Source: Pteria penguin (Eukaryota; Mollusca; Bivalvia; Pterioida; Pteriidae). From it: a stretch of 64,000 bases of DNA. How positions within the stretch are numbered: the stretch's first letter is position 1; each line of letters opens with the position of its first letter. The position numbers and the translations under genes were made by a program. A model generated the notes under the pieces. That model was not told where the DNA came from, made no database searches, and worked only from the letters and a program-made list of their open reading frames with translations. Shown one piece after another: positions 31,901 to 43,041 of the stretch. The stretch spans positions 50,056,496 to 50,120,495 of the forward strand of contig CM068587.1 in NCBI GenBank assembly GCA_035048485.1, written 5' to 3'.

Positions 31901-34874
31901 CATATTTTCAACATTTGTGTTGACTTAGTCACAGTAATGCAAAAATAAATAATTCTTCCTTCCTGCATGACTGATAATCTAGGTACTCAGGTGAGCAATA
32001 TAGGCCCTCTTGGGCCTCTTGTTTAATATCTCAGTCAAAACAGAGATCAGATTGTTTAAAGATTTATTAGAACTCACATATTGCTACTGACAAGAGGCCT
32101 TTTTGACCTAAATTTCTGCAGCCTTTTATATTATTGAAATCTCTGAAATGATTTTGAATAGACCTTCCTTCAATTTTACATCATGTAAGGGGTAGTACGT
32201 AACATATAATGTTTTGTTGCTCGCGTCATATTACTGTGATGTCACAATCCAAGTATTAACATCGTACTGAAAATTCCAATCAAAAGTGGTTTGTTAGGTG
32301 TAGTCCCTGTACACTTGTATTTGCTTTCCCCTGTATACGTAGTTGAAATTTAACGTATGGAAATGTTTTGAGTATAGTTGACTCTCAATAAACTGTTCGA
32401 TGTTAATCAAGTTTGAAATACCGATATAAATGATTTTGGTCTTGAAATCATTTCGAGCTAAAATTGAAAAATTAGAATTATCCATATTTGTTTCAATGAA
32501 AGTTGACTGTATTTAGTTAAGCACTAGGCTAAACTGACCTATTAATATTGCTAGATGTGTTGAATCAAAAATGGAGAGAGGCATTTTTTAAATTTTTGGC
32601 ATGCTTCATAGAGTGGGTAACTAATCGGCAGTTAACATATAAGGAGAACTGTGTCAGAGAAGATAATGCAATTAAGTTTCAGCTGTATCACAATTGAATT
32701 GAATGACACAGCATATTGCTGTTGAACTCAGAAGGTCACAGTCATTACCATGGTTACTAGATTTTTGTGTTGTGTATTTAAACGAGGCACTAGTCTTAGT
32801 CTACCTGTAATAAATGAGCGCTGGTTGTGACCATAACCTGATCCTGTGTTGTGTCCATGAAGAATGTAATGCCAATGTAGCCCAATAGATGAAATGCTCA
32901 TGACCGGGAAGCCATTGTCCTGTCTTTCGGGTGAGACAATAAAAACTGAGGTTCCATGTCACGGCAGGTGTGTCACATAAAGGATCCCTCACTGTTTCAG
33001 AAAGGTCCATTACAATGGTATGAATTTCTGTAAAATGCATCAGGCAGATGCCGTCATAAAATAATTGTAGAGTGACTTAAAGCAATAATCATTCAATCAG
33101 TCATGAAGAATCTAGCTCTCATACCCTTGTCAATACAAAATCTTAAGCACAAGCTCTGGTGTAGCAAGCTATAATAGATTGCACATGTAGAAGAATTTAA
33201 CTTAAACTTTTTCATGTATTTTTCTAGGTACTGGAGTGACGGCTAATTCTCTTCATCCAGGAATCATCAAAACAGAGCTTTCTCGTCATATTCATTTTGG
33301 TGTGGTCTTAGAATTCCTCCTACGTCCTGTATATTACCAGTTTGTTAAGAGCCCTCTGCAGGGGGCCCAGACTACCATATACTGTGCCGTCTCAGAGGAG
33401 GTAGAAGGGGTGTCTGGAAAATATTTCAGGTAAGGCTCAAGGAGAAGGAATACAAAAGGCCTTTTGGTTAAGTGCTCGGCTTGTGGTGCAAGCGATTAAG
33501 GCTCGATTCCCAAATTGTGCCACTATGCGTAAAAGTTTAATTAGCTCCTACTTCCATGTTGTGATATGACTAAAAAAAATAAACATAAATGACATAAAAA
33601 CCCACGTCAACCAATCATAACTGAATAAAACCAAAAGTTAGGTCAAATAAAATTTCAATGCATTGTGCAGATATTTGCATAAGATGCAGTGCAAAGTCAG
33701 TTGTAGGGACCATTGAAGGATAATTTTTGTTTCAAATTGATTGATTACAATTGATTATTGTTTTACTCCATGGTTATTTCACGTTTTTGGTGACGGCATC
33801 TGCTTGATGCATTGCATAGAAATTTCTACCTTTGCAATGGACCCATTCGAAGCAGTGAGGGATCTTTTATGTGCCACGACTACCGTGACACGGGACCTTG
33901 ATTTTTACAGTCTCACCTGAAAGACAGAACACAGCTGCGCCCAGGGCGGGTATCGAACCCGGGACCTCTAGGTCACGAGCTGAGCACCTCAAACACTAGG
34001 CTACACCAGCTTCTTTTGTTTCAGCGGATCACTGTATGCTCATACAATCAAACTTGCTTTAAAGATCACCTGTATTAAGCAGTCACCTATCATAAACAAC
34101 CACCTTTCTCTGTACCTCAGTACTAATTGTTTGCACAGAATCAACCTGTGTTAAGAGACCACCTGTCACAAGTGCCCACTTCTCCACCTTCCTCTTAGTG
34201 CTCACTTCTGACAGGTCTGTCTGGCTGATCCTTTGATTAAACTACAGACTTACTGAAAATTAAACGATACATCAGATTGCGTTGCCAAGATCACAGATTA
34301 AAAAATGCAATGAAATTCTCTTATTTCAGATGATTAAGAGGATTTCCTTTCACATGTGAAACAAAGTGACATTGAGATACATGTGTTACTTTTACCATCT
34401 ATATCATTGTCTCACACACAAAATACAGCCACAGTTAGGTACTTCTTTTTCATGGTTTTTGTGCCTCCAGAATTAAAGATTCAGGGGTATCTAGATTTTT
34501 GGCCTGTCTGTGTGTTTGTCCGTTTGTGTCTGGAAAAAAACTTTAACATTACGCATAACTTTTCCACTGTAAGAGATAGAGCTTTCAAATTTTACATGCA
34601 TTTTCCTTGTCACAAGACCTTTCCATTTGTACAGTAATTTTTTACCTTATGCCCTTGATCGTTACCTTTGACCTACATTTCAGAAACTTTAACATTGGTC
34701 ATAATTTCGACGTGGGGCATTCGTGTTTCACAAACACATCTTCTTTTATCATTAACTTGAACTTTCCTTTATTTCAGTGATTGTGCTGTTAAAGAAGAAA
34801 GTAAAGAAGCTCAAGATGATGAAGTGGCCAAAAGGTTGTGGGAAGTTTCTGAGGAAATGGTTGGACTAAAATAA
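25924..34874 (+). CDS. RDH13-like: RDH-C: retinol dehydrogenase 13-type short-chain dehydrogenase, 7 exons, ~327 aa
   Basis: Exons: 25924-25993, 26952-27092, 27346-27537, 29083-29241, 30241-30363, 33228-33429, 34778-34874 (984 coding nt with TAA). All junctions are GT/AG with matching phases. Exon 1 encodes 23 residues ([12 protein letters not shown]...), giving with exon 2 a hydrophobic anchor ([16 protein letters not shown]). Classic SDR features follow: TGANTGIG (53-60), NNAG (132-135), VSSLAH with Ser ~183, YAQSK (209-213) and HPG (238-240). The C-terminus is [11 protein letters not shown], as in RDH13/14-type proteins. Without the exon-2 splice the frame is closed by a TAA just upstream, so exon 1 is needed. 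Introns hold a tRNA-like SINE pair (intron 1), a 36-bp minisatellite (intron 3), a CWG-type MITE within a larger dispersed repeat (intron 5) and an antisense SINE (intron 6). AATAAA overlaps the stop codon. Role assigned by family: NADP(H)-dependent retinoid or aldehyde metabolism; substrate not determined. Confidence 0.92.
26175..26480 (-). repeat. SINE (family S1) tail fragment and unassigned repeat (RDH-C intron 1)
   Basis: CATTGTTTTATGTCGCTCCACGATTATTTCA is the reverse complement of the S1 tail seen at 60560-60590. The tRNA-like head is not clear. Confidence 0.45.
26518..26612 (+). repeat. tRNA-headed SINE (family S2), copy 2
   Basis: TATAGCTCAGTGGTGAGCG and GGGTTTGATTCCCGGG give convincing A and B boxes and a T arm. 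The acceptor stem cannot pair and the anticodon stem is defective, so this is a SINE head, not a tRNA gene. Followed by CCAGCCACATC and TTTTCTCCTGCCTGTTACA. Confidence 0.7.
26757..26872 (+). repeat. tRNA-headed SINE (family S2), copy 3
   Basis: ATAGTTCAATGGTGAGAG, then GGGTTTGATTCCTGGGTCC and CAGCCACATCTTTTTCTCC. Same organisation as the copy 240 bp upstream. Confidence 0.7.
27600..28995. repeat. 36-bp minisatellite, 30 or more degenerate units (RDH-C intron 3)
   Basis: The consensus is roughly GATGGTACTGGGCACTTGTA plus TACAGTACATTACACT, regular from ~27840 to 28990 and looser from 27600. Because 36 is divisible by three, long frames stay open on both strands (repeating [12 protein letters not shown] on plus). 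They have no start context or homology, so I do not call a gene. Confidence 0.9.
30431..32025 (+). repeat. Dispersed repeat R4 (RDH-C intron 5), interrupted by a MITE
   Basis: Begins TAGCTCACCT, is split by the MITE at 30442-30660, resumes GAGCCGAAGGCTCAAGTGAGCTA and ends GGTGAGCAATATAGGCCCTCTTGGGCC. Contains several TTCTTCAGAACT and GGTGGCGCCACC-like subrepeats. Same family as 22684-23690; both copies lie in the sense orientation of their host RDH gene. Confidence 0.55.
30442..30660. mobile_element. CWG-type MITE, copy 2 (219 bp, RDH-C intron 5)
   Basis: The TIRs (GGTCTGGCSCCATAAACTGA and complement) run inward about 45 bp. CTG flanks both ends (30439-30441 and 30661-30663), and removing element plus one CTG restores the R4 repeat sequence CTCACCTGAGCCGAAGG. 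Confidence 0.9.
32865..33100 (+). repeat. SINE family S1, copy (RDH-C intron 5)
   Basis: Degenerate head (TGTAGCCCAATAGATGAAATG) then the S1 body: TCGGGTGAGACAATAAAAACTGAGG, CCTCACTG, CATCAGGCAGATGCCGTCA and GTAGAGTGACTTAAAGCAATAATCA. Confidence 0.65.
33455..33540 (+). repeat. tRNA-like head of a SINE (RDH-C intron 6)
   Basis: TTTTGGTTAAGTGCTCGGC and GGCTCGATTCCC resemble A and B boxes; no closing acceptor stem. Confidence 0.4.
33745..34012 (-). repeat. SINE family S1, full-length antisense copy (RDH-C intron 6)
   Basis: Reverse complement carries a head with GGTTCGATACC (B box), GTGAGACTGTAAAAATCAAGG, CCTCACTGCTTCGAATGGGT and a tail with GATGCCGTCACC...AAAACAATAATCAATTG. Matches 60364-60602. 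Confidence 0.75.
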
Positions 34875-35422
34875 ATTCAAAGTTGATTCAGAAATTGTCT
34901 CCAAGGACATTTGTTTTTAACAAACATAAATAATTTTGTTTTGAACTAAGCACTTATACATAACCATAACTCTTTAACCCAAATTTTCAAAAGTCACATG
35001 GTTGCGTTCATCTAAACATTTTATGGAGTACGTCCACCATTTGTTTTTACCAATACATGTATGTATATCTTCCTTTGGCAAAACTAATATGTAGATGATG
35101 AACAGTGCAGCCACACATGTGCATGTAGATGATGAACAAGAGGATGAACAGTGCAGCCACACCTGTTTTAAGCAACCACTAAACTTTAAAGGGAACACAA
35201 AAAAGTGGCCACTTAAGGCAAGTGGTCTCTTAATACAGGTTGATTTTTTATAGACAATTAGTATTATGGTACAGAAATATGTGGTTGTTTAAGACAGGTG
35301 ATCGCTTAATACAGGTGGTCTTTAAAGCAGGTTTAACTGTTGTTTGAAGTATATTTGCCTTGCTGCTCAGAATGACTGAGTTTACTTTGATGTGATATTG
35401 GTGGTGGTGGTTCCTTGAACTG
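34875..35422. other. RDH-C 3' flank with dispersed repeat
   Basis: Probable 3' UTR of RDH-C first. From ~35155 to 35340 a copy of the TAAGCAACCAC/CAGGTTGAT repeat (GTGGCCACTTAAGGC, TAATACAGGTGGTCTTTAA). No gene. Confidence 0.5.
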
Positions 35423-35641
35423 GGTCTGGCGCCATAAACTGAGAATATACTTAAGTCAAAAATTCATATTCTTCTGTTCATTAATGAATTAATAACTGGG
35501 ATTTGGATTTTATTTAGTTTTATTCTACTGATAAATAGAAGTAAACCATTCTGCATTAAAATTTATTTGAACGTTTGATAATAGAATAAATTAAAATGAA
35601 ATTTTTGACTTAAGTATATTCTCAGTTTATGGCGCCGTACC
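35423..35641. mobile_element. CWG-type MITE, copy 3 (219 bp)
   Basis: Nearly identical to the copy at 30442-30660, same length and orientation, flanked by CTG at 35420-35422 and 35642-35644. GGCGCC sits within both inverted ends. Confidence 0.9.
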
Positions 35642-35644
35642 CTG

Positions 35645-38600
35645 TTCAAGAGAAGCTTAATTCTGTTTATGATATTACAGTAAGTATATGTTTAAGTTCC
35701 TGGTTTATGCTGATCCTGGATCCAATCCTAGAGAACATTTCATTTACCTGTTTCCTAAAATGTTACACATTCATTTATAAATATTATTCAAGGAGCAGTA
35801 TTTTTTTTGTTCCACCATACTGAGATTGCATTTATGTGCTTTACATGACCTTATAGCAATTTACATGCATTTATTTGTAGTTTTTGTGGTATTGCTATGA
35901 AAATGGAAATTTGTTTTTATACATTTACATATATTTGGGTATGCCACAAGCAATTTGTAATTGATCTTAGTACAAGTACAGAAAAAACATTTTATTCTTT
36001 GGGAAGATATAAAGTGGTACATGTATCAAAATTTGCAAATGAATGTGACGTTGGGTTGGTTTTTAGTGATAAATATTGGTTCATTTCGTCATACATAAAA
36101 TTTTTATGGTTTTCCGATTTATGACTTAAATCGTAATGTATTCCTTTGTGTTATCTGTTTAAATAGAACACATTGTACTAGTTCAAGAACAGATTGCAAA
36201 CAGTTTTGGAAACTTCTGTTATTGTAGAAAAAATACATAAAGTGTGGTACAATGCTTGATATACCCTTTCTATATATGTCAGTATAATGATTATGACAGA
36301 AATCTTTTTGGAGACTTTTTATATGCTAAAATAGGGATGGTCATTCAGTTCATAATGCAGAATCAAGCAATGTGACTGAGAATAATATTTCACATGACAA
36401 CTCTAGCTGGGTTCAATTCCCTGTTTGAGCAAATATTTAAGTGGAAATGATCAGTTGGGTGTTGTGGCCAAAGTTGGCATTTTTCTAGGTTGTCAGGTCC
36501 TCGATACAAACCACTAAATCATATAGGTAAATCCATTCTAGTGTGGTTTTATGCAGTAAACAAATTTACAAACAAAATATGGTTAATTTTGAAGTATTTA
36601 TGTCTTTCCATCTCGAACTATATGAATTTGAAGCCTTACAAAAAAATAACGAGAAAATTGAAGGACAATAAATTCCAGAAGTATTCTTCATTCTTCTTCC
36701 ATGAAATATATTCCCGACAAGGTAGATATGTTGTGAACAGACAATCCCGTTGCATTAGGAATCCAGTATCCTAAACATTTTATCTCAGGTTATCGTTTAA
36801 TGTTTAAGAAACATTCTTTGTCAGTAATGTGCCTTATGATATTATCAAGCAGTATTTTAGCTGTTAAAAATAATGGTAAAGTATTTATTGCCATTTTAGA
36901 TCTGAATGTTTGTTTTAGGAATGTAACATTTCAATAAATATTTTAAGAAATACATTATGATAATTCTATAACACCCAGATGGAAGGTATTGAACATATGC
37001 ATTATGCAAATATCCAGACTTTAGTACAAAATATTATTGACACTGAAATTGATGTTTATGGTCAGAATAACATTAATTTTATAATGTAGTTTAACCCCCC
37101 CCCCACTTTCCACAAATGATTATTTTTATTATGGGGGGTGTATATTAAAGAAACTGAGTATTTGTAAAAATCAATGTTTGAAGAAAATCAAAGAAGATCA
37201 AGAATTTACAGTGCATGGAAATTTATTGTAATGACTACCAGTGTTTGACAATCACCTATGTACATTGTTGTATATGATGACATTTTATGTTTTTTATTTA
37301 TTATGATTTTACATTTTATTGTAACATTTTTGCCCCAGTAATACACGATATTATATTATATATGTTTCCTTTATTGTAAATAAATTTTTTTGCTGAAAAT
37401 GAGATCTTGACATCAAGAAATTCCAAAACTTGTTGAAATGGTTCCTCCAAGTGAAAGAAATTAAATTGCTTTTGGCCAGAGGGTAAAAATAAATAAATAC
37501 ATGTGAGTAATGTTTTTCAAAATTAAACAAGAAGTTATCACGATTTTCAGTCATTTGACAAATGCAATAAGATTGTGTCAGTATCATGAAAATTAAGTCT
37601 CATGATAAAGTCTGAATCTGCAGTATTTAATGTTACTGTAGAGTTTGCCGTGCATTTTGGTTGCATAGTGCAATTAATATTATCGAAAAGCATTAATGTA
37701 GACTAGAGTAGAAAAAATAAAGTTAGAAGTAACAGTTTTGAAAATAGAATTATCTGACAGTGATTTTGATTTTATTGTAGTCACATATGACATCATAACA
37801 ACGAGAAAAAAGTGTGTCGTAACATTTAGTTTATTTTTAGTCTGAAAAAATGTTTTGTTACAGCAAGTGCTTCATTGTGCTGTGTAAGCCATTTAACCTT
37901 GATGAAGAATCTGTTTTTTGAGGATCTTAATGTAAAGTGTAGTGAATACTTTCTTCCAAATATACATAATTCTTATTTGAACTTTTTTTATCATAACAGA
38001 GTGACAAAAATTATTCATTATGCAATATTTTCTCTTAAGATCTTCCCACATACTATGCCAAGTATATATAAGCTGTCATATGATAAATATCATATCATAA
38101 ATATCATATAATCAATGTTTTATAATAAATATCATATAATGAATATCACCTATATATGCAAATTGTATTGTATAGCTATTCACCATTGTTTTACGTGTAG
38201 CTCAGTTCATTATATACATGTATACATATATTGATATACTTTATTATATACATATACTGCTGTATTAAAAATTAAAAAGATCTTTATGGTTGCAACCCAA
38301 ACTAAAAAATGATAACATTTTTTAGGTCACACGACAGGGTCACCACCATAGCATGAAAAAAAAAATCTTTGAGTCTATTATACAAGTAATTCTATGGATC
38401 TAATTTAAATTAACCCATTTTGTTTATTTGAAAAAATAAATATTAACACTTTATTCACTAGTTTAATTCTATTTAGAGTTCTTGCTGTGGATTAAAAAAG
38501 CCATGCATACAGGATATGATGTTGATGCTGAACACTATTTAATCCTAGGTGTTCAGTGGTAGATTTAGGGTGAGCAAAAGGGGCCCCTCCCCCAGCAGTA

Positions 38601-39226
38601 ACCCAAAATTTTACAAAAACCATGTATTTTGCCCCATTTTGGTCAAAATCGACAAAATTTGCCCATTGACCCCCCGCCCCGGCACCAAAGGGGGAGCTGG
38701 AACCGTCAATGGTGTTGGGGACATAGATCATACCTAAATGTATGCCACTTCATCTATGTATTAAAATATTTTCACATCTCATTCTTAAATTTAATGTACT
38801 TTATACATGTGTCTCGGGTATAAAACCCTCATCAAAGATATGTAAAAGAAAAACAAAATTATAGAAAATAGCCATTGAAATATCAAGCGCTATGTGTTCG
38901 TACGTTGTGAATATTGGTATTTTTTAAAACCACCTGATCAGTGGCATGGTTCATATTACAGTAATGATTGAAAAAATGAAAATATTCTACGTCTTTTCTA
39001 TTAATGTCTTGGCTTGAACTTTAACTGCTTACTCCTCCTAGGCACCTGCTTTCGCCCCTGACTACCGGAGATCGGTGAATGTCCATCGCGGTTCACCACA
39101 TTGTTTTGAGTACATGTACTACAGTGATCTATTTGCGAATCAGCGAAACGGCCAAAACATTGGTAAACTAGTGAAATGTAATGTGCTTTGAGTACGTGTC
39201 TTCATTAGAAAACACCGGGTACTAGG
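35645..39226. other. Gene-free AT-rich stretch
   Basis: No exon, RNA gene or clear repeat up to 38490. At 38550-38735 a GTGGTAGATTTAGGG...GGGGGAGCTGGAACC fragment resembles the GGCGGATCC repeats. Short direct repeats of ATAAATATCATATAAT lie at 38080-38145. The 94-codon open frame at 36490-36774 has no recognisable domain. Confidence 0.4.
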
Positions 39227-39991
39227 TTAAAATCTTCTCGTCTTTAATAATATTGCCATCACATTTTCAATGCGCAGCGAAATTTGCACCGGACCCGTGG
39301 TAAGAACGTAACAGAAGTGGGCTACATAGTACAATATCATTCCAATGAAATCAATAAGTGGCTCAAGTGTAGAAAGTTTATTAATGGCTAGCATAGACTG
39401 TGATAAAATGAATAAGATACTTCCGGTGCATGCGCATAATCCTTCAAACGTCACTTCCTCCTTGATGAGTCGCGATGTAGCGCGCCATCCTAACGTATAG
39501 AGGAGAACCATATAGAAGAAAATGAAGGCGTCCATTATTGCGTCATCTATGACGTTCATGACAAACGAAAACGAGACCAGGCCGAAGAAAATGAATATGT
39601 ATCGCATCCGACTTTCCGACCACGTTCCGCGTATGACGGAGAAGTAAAACAGTTGAGCAATAGCGAAACAAATGAAGCCATCCTCAAACAAGTCGGTATC
39701 GAAAATCAGAAAAATGTCTCCAAGACTCGAAAACAAAAGCGCAAAGATGATGTTTTGGCGTAACAAATTTCTCGGGATAAGTCTATCTGACCGATCGTTT
39801 GACGTCAGTCTGACGTAGAAAGCTAAAGTCCATACCGGAAGTGCTTTGAAAATCGCCGCAGTGATGGATGGCGGTGGTATCACTATACATGGCTGAAAGA
39901 TGGCAAAGTACAACACGACCGACACGTAGAACGGGAAGAGGGCCCGATTCTGCATTCTGTCATATAACACTTTTGAATACATTGTTGTCAC
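39227..39991 (-). CDS. TMEM86: TMEM86/YhhN-family membrane protein, copy 1 (254 aa, single coding exon)
   Basis: A polytopic membrane protein of the YhhN/TMEM86 family. Characterised vertebrate members (TMEM86A/B) hydrolyse the vinyl-ether bond of lysoplasmalogens. Visible signatures: FKALPVW (48-54), FSSLGD (87-92), LGWRATS (167-173), SQSMLAINK (197-205) and YYVAH (221-225), spread over about eight hydrophobic segments. The ORF is uninterrupted. A TTTCAG acceptor ends just 5' of the ATG (about 39993-39998), so a noncoding 5' exon is likely upstream; I did not find it. Copy 2 lies 5.5 kb further right on the same strand, pointing to tandem duplication. Odd: the position that is Asp in copy 2 (SDFVIG) and, as recalled, in vertebrate TMEM86 (SDLTIALNK) is Gln here, and the Gln of YYxxQ is His. 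Lysoplasmalogenase activity is therefore less certain for this copy. Confidence 0.85.
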   Translation of the reverse strand: MTTMYSKVLYDRMQNRALFPFYVSVVLYFAIFQPCIVIPPPSITAAIFKALPVWTLAFYVRLTSNDRSDRLIPRNLLRQNIIFALLFSSLGDIFLIFDTDLFEDGFICFAIAQLFYFSVIRGTWSESRMRYIFIFFGLVSFSFVMNVIDDAIMDAFIFFYMVLLYTLGWRATSRLIKEEVTFEGLCACTGSILFILSQSMLAINKLSTLEPLIDFIGMILYYVAHFCYVLTTGPVQISLRIENVMAILLKTRRF

Positions 39992-40594
39992 TGAAACAAT
40001 AAAAAAGACTCAACTATGCCAATATTAAAAACAACACTAAACTGGACAATGCAGGGAATATAAATGTTACCTTAATACAGAAATCTCTTATTTCATAAGG
40101 AATTCACAAAACATAAAGAAAATAGTGTGATATTCAGGTAAGCATTATAACTTATTATAATTATTATAATATTAGGATTTTGTGCGACTGTGACACTTTC
40201 AATATATTCTGCATGTATTTTGTGTGCAGCATTGCATTACCGAAAGGTTTTGCGCTATCAGCGCATCTGTTTGCGACATTTACGGCGGTTTTGTCTAACC
40301 AAACAGGAGATGATCAATGTTACATGATCCCCGGTCTTATTCTTGTTTCTGGTTGTCCAAAGATACAATGGAAGGGTTTTAAATCATGAATAGTTCACAT
40401 ATTGAAAGTAAAACATCACAAGAGCGTAGGACTCTACCCCACTCAGCCCGTTTAGTCATTTTCAAAAGTATGGGGGGAAAAACACATGTGGAATGGTTTT
40501 TCGCAGAACAATTGCATAAAAGTATGAATTCTTATCACAAAATCCTAAACATTTGCAACAACAACAACAATAAAAAAGATGACTTATTTTTATG
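39992..40594. other. 5' flank of TMEM86 copy 1
   Basis: Intron or promoter of TMEM86 copy 1. No second exon, RNA gene or repeat recognised. Confidence 0.35.
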
Positions 40595-41274
40595 AAAGAA
40601 AAAAGAGGAGTTACTGGTTCAGTTATGTGGCAGAAGTCACCATGGAGCTATACAATACATGAATATAAATAATATACTAGAACATATAACACATTACAAA
40701 AATATTTGATTGTAGTGCAATTACGATACCGACTTAGGACGGTCATTTAATTTGACAAAAGCCAAACAAATGGTGTGGTTAACCGGTTTACGGGCCCACC
40801 TTCCCACTCACCGTAACAGCAGAACAATCAAAGGACGTACATTTAAAAATTTATAAATAATCCTCCACGTAAAGAACAAGGGTCAACATATTGAGAGGTC
40901 ATAAAAATATAAACACGTAAGGTATTGTAAAACACATAATGGTATAAAAATATATGCGACATCAACATGATAAACCGTGCTCTGCCAGTCTGAAAGCGAG
41001 CTAAGACCCTAGATCTGTAGGAGTCCCGACTAACCGTCAGAGGGGACGAGGTTCCGGACCATGTCTCCTCTGAAAGAGGTTTGGACAAGGCCCGTCATAT
41101 AGTCCCCACCGCCCTGTTAGTCAGTGTGCAACGTTCAAGTAAAAGACTGCATAAGGCTGTAGAGGGGCCAAATACAAGACCTATATATAGTCTTTTTGAT
41201 GATCTCAATTTCATATTGTCTGTTTAGAAGACGTTTGACTATTTTATTACATGATAAAATAACGTTATCGGAGT
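40595..41274 (-). mobile_element. Penelope-like element fragment, copy 2 (3' part)
   Basis: Closely matches 863-1456 (GAAAAAAGAGGAGTTACTGG to AAAATAACGTTATCGGAG). It carries an extra ~84-bp insertion (about 40648-40731) absent from the first copy. Reverse reading gives the same C-terminal relic (SKPLSEETWSGTSSPLTVSR). High identity between copies suggests fairly recent spread. Confidence 0.8.
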
Positions 41275-41309
41275 CTTTATGAAACCTCTCCCAAATAAAA
41301 AAAAACCCC

Positions 41310-41480
41310 GATGTAGCACAGTAGATGAGGTGCTCGGCCCCTGACCGGGAGGCCCGAGTTCAACTCCCGCGCTGGTTTGTTGCAAAGGTAGAAATTTCTT
41401 TGCAATGCATAAGGCATATGCTGTCACCATACATAAATAATCGTGGAGTGACGTAAAACAATAACCAACCTATCAACCCT
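41310..41480 (+). repeat. SINE family S1 (tRNA-derived) copy
   Basis: GATGTAGCACAGTAGATGAGG (A box region) and CCCGAGTTCAACTCCCGCGC (B box) then body CAAAGGTAGAAATTTC and tail AATAATCGTGGAGTGACGT. Internally shorter than 60364-60602. Confidence 0.75.
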
Positions 41481-42354
41481 CCCAAAAATCTCAGTTCTTA
41501 GTTGACAAGTGTCGAGTTTTCTGTATCTTATGTATCTTACTTAAAAGGTGAAAGTTTTGTCCGTCCACTTTTTTTTGCAATCATTACTTGATATAAGACA
41601 TACCTGTAATTTTCTGTAATATTCAGAGGATGTCAGATATCGATACCAGTGAAATCAGACAACAGTCAACGATTAATCTCACAAAAGTAATGATATCCAG
41701 TATAAAAAGTCGATAAAAAGTCCTTTTTTTTAAAATGATATCGTCTCTCAGACACAGTACGGACACCACACCACAAAGTACTTCATGGACTGCTCAGTTT
41801 ATGGGTAGAGATGTTTCCAGTTACACATGTACATACATATGTACTATAATACATATGTAGCTTTAGATATAGAAATGTATATCGTGTTTAAGATGTAAGG
41901 AGATATTTCCTTCTATATACGCGATCATCACCCCACTGCCGAGCGAGATTCTTATTCATAGGGAAGTACATTCAAGTCATGCAAACATGGCGATGTGGCT
42001 GCATGAAGCGCTCGACTTGATATCGTAACTTAGTTGCTGGTTTAATCTGAGCAACAGGAATCTGCCACCACGCTTACAATAGCGTAGCTAGCTTAGAGTT
42101 TTGTGTATCTAAAAGAAAAAAAAGGCTCTGGGATCGTTATAAAGTCCAATGTGGGTCCAGAGTGAATCCTTGGAAAGGGGGTCAGAGTTAGGGGCGAAAC
42201 TCTCCGAAACCTCAGCGATGTCCTACACAGTTTTTTGACAAGAATCTATCATATAGCAACAGATTTAAAAAAAAACTGTGGTTTATACAAGCAGTTGCCA
42301 AATTCAAAATTCTTTTTGATTATTGAATTTGATTATATGACCATAATATTTAGG
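41481..42354. other. Noncoding stretch
   Basis: No exon or RNA gene recognised; includes short palindromic ACATACATATGT sequence near 41830-41860. Confidence 0.35.
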
Positions 42355-42533
42355 GTGTAAATTTCGCGAATATTTGTGTTAATTAAATCATTTAATCGAA
42401 ATCTCCCGCACGTCACACAGGGATCACGGCACCGCTGTCTCGCTACGCACCGTCATCCTCGTTCCTAGTTCCGTGACAATCATCTACACGAGAAGTTCCA
42501 GAGCTACGACTTTGTATAACCAAAACCATCTTG

Positions 42534-42608
<75 letters not shown>

Positions 42609-42664
42609 GTAAATTTCGCAAATATCTGTATTAATTAAATCATTTAATCGAAATCTACTACACG
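42355..42664. repeat. 60-bp direct repeat flanking a (TA)n microsatellite
   Basis: GTGTAAATTTCGCGAATATT... at 42355-42415 recurs at 42605-42664 with few changes (both end TTTAATCGAAATCT). Between them lies unrelated sequence and about 68 bp of pure (TA)n, 42536-42604. Confidence 0.85.
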
Positions 42665-42873
42665 TTTTGACAAGTGCTGTGTTAACAAATGTTACTATAA
42701 CAGATTTATGAGACATGCATGTACTATGAAGTAAGAGTTAGTGCGACGTTAGTCGCAATTCCGGGGAATTATAAGTTATATCTTATATCAATGTCTATTT
42801 TGTTTCGCCAAAACATCTTTATCGTTATAAACAGAAATAAGATTAAAACCATGAAGTTAGTACGTTCATTTAC

Positions 42874-43041
42874 CAGTGGCGGATCCGGGGTTTCTAGAAG
42901 AAAATGGGGGCACATTTGAAAATTAAATATCTTATTCAATCAAAATACTCACCCATTTTAGCTGCCAAATATGAAGTTTTACTCATACTTTTGGCTAAAA
43001 AGGGGGCTGACCTCCTGCTATCCCATCTAAATCCGCCACTG
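42874..43041. mobile_element. 168-bp hAT-type MITE
   Basis: Ends CAGTGGCGGATCCGG and TAAATCCGCCACTG are inverted. No clear 8-bp target duplication (TCATTTAC versus TTTGATCA). No coding capacity. Confidence 0.6.

Noticed and set aside
36490..36774. 94-codon open frame
   Set aside because: AT-rich, lysine-rich, no domain, no splice context and no neighbour supporting it.
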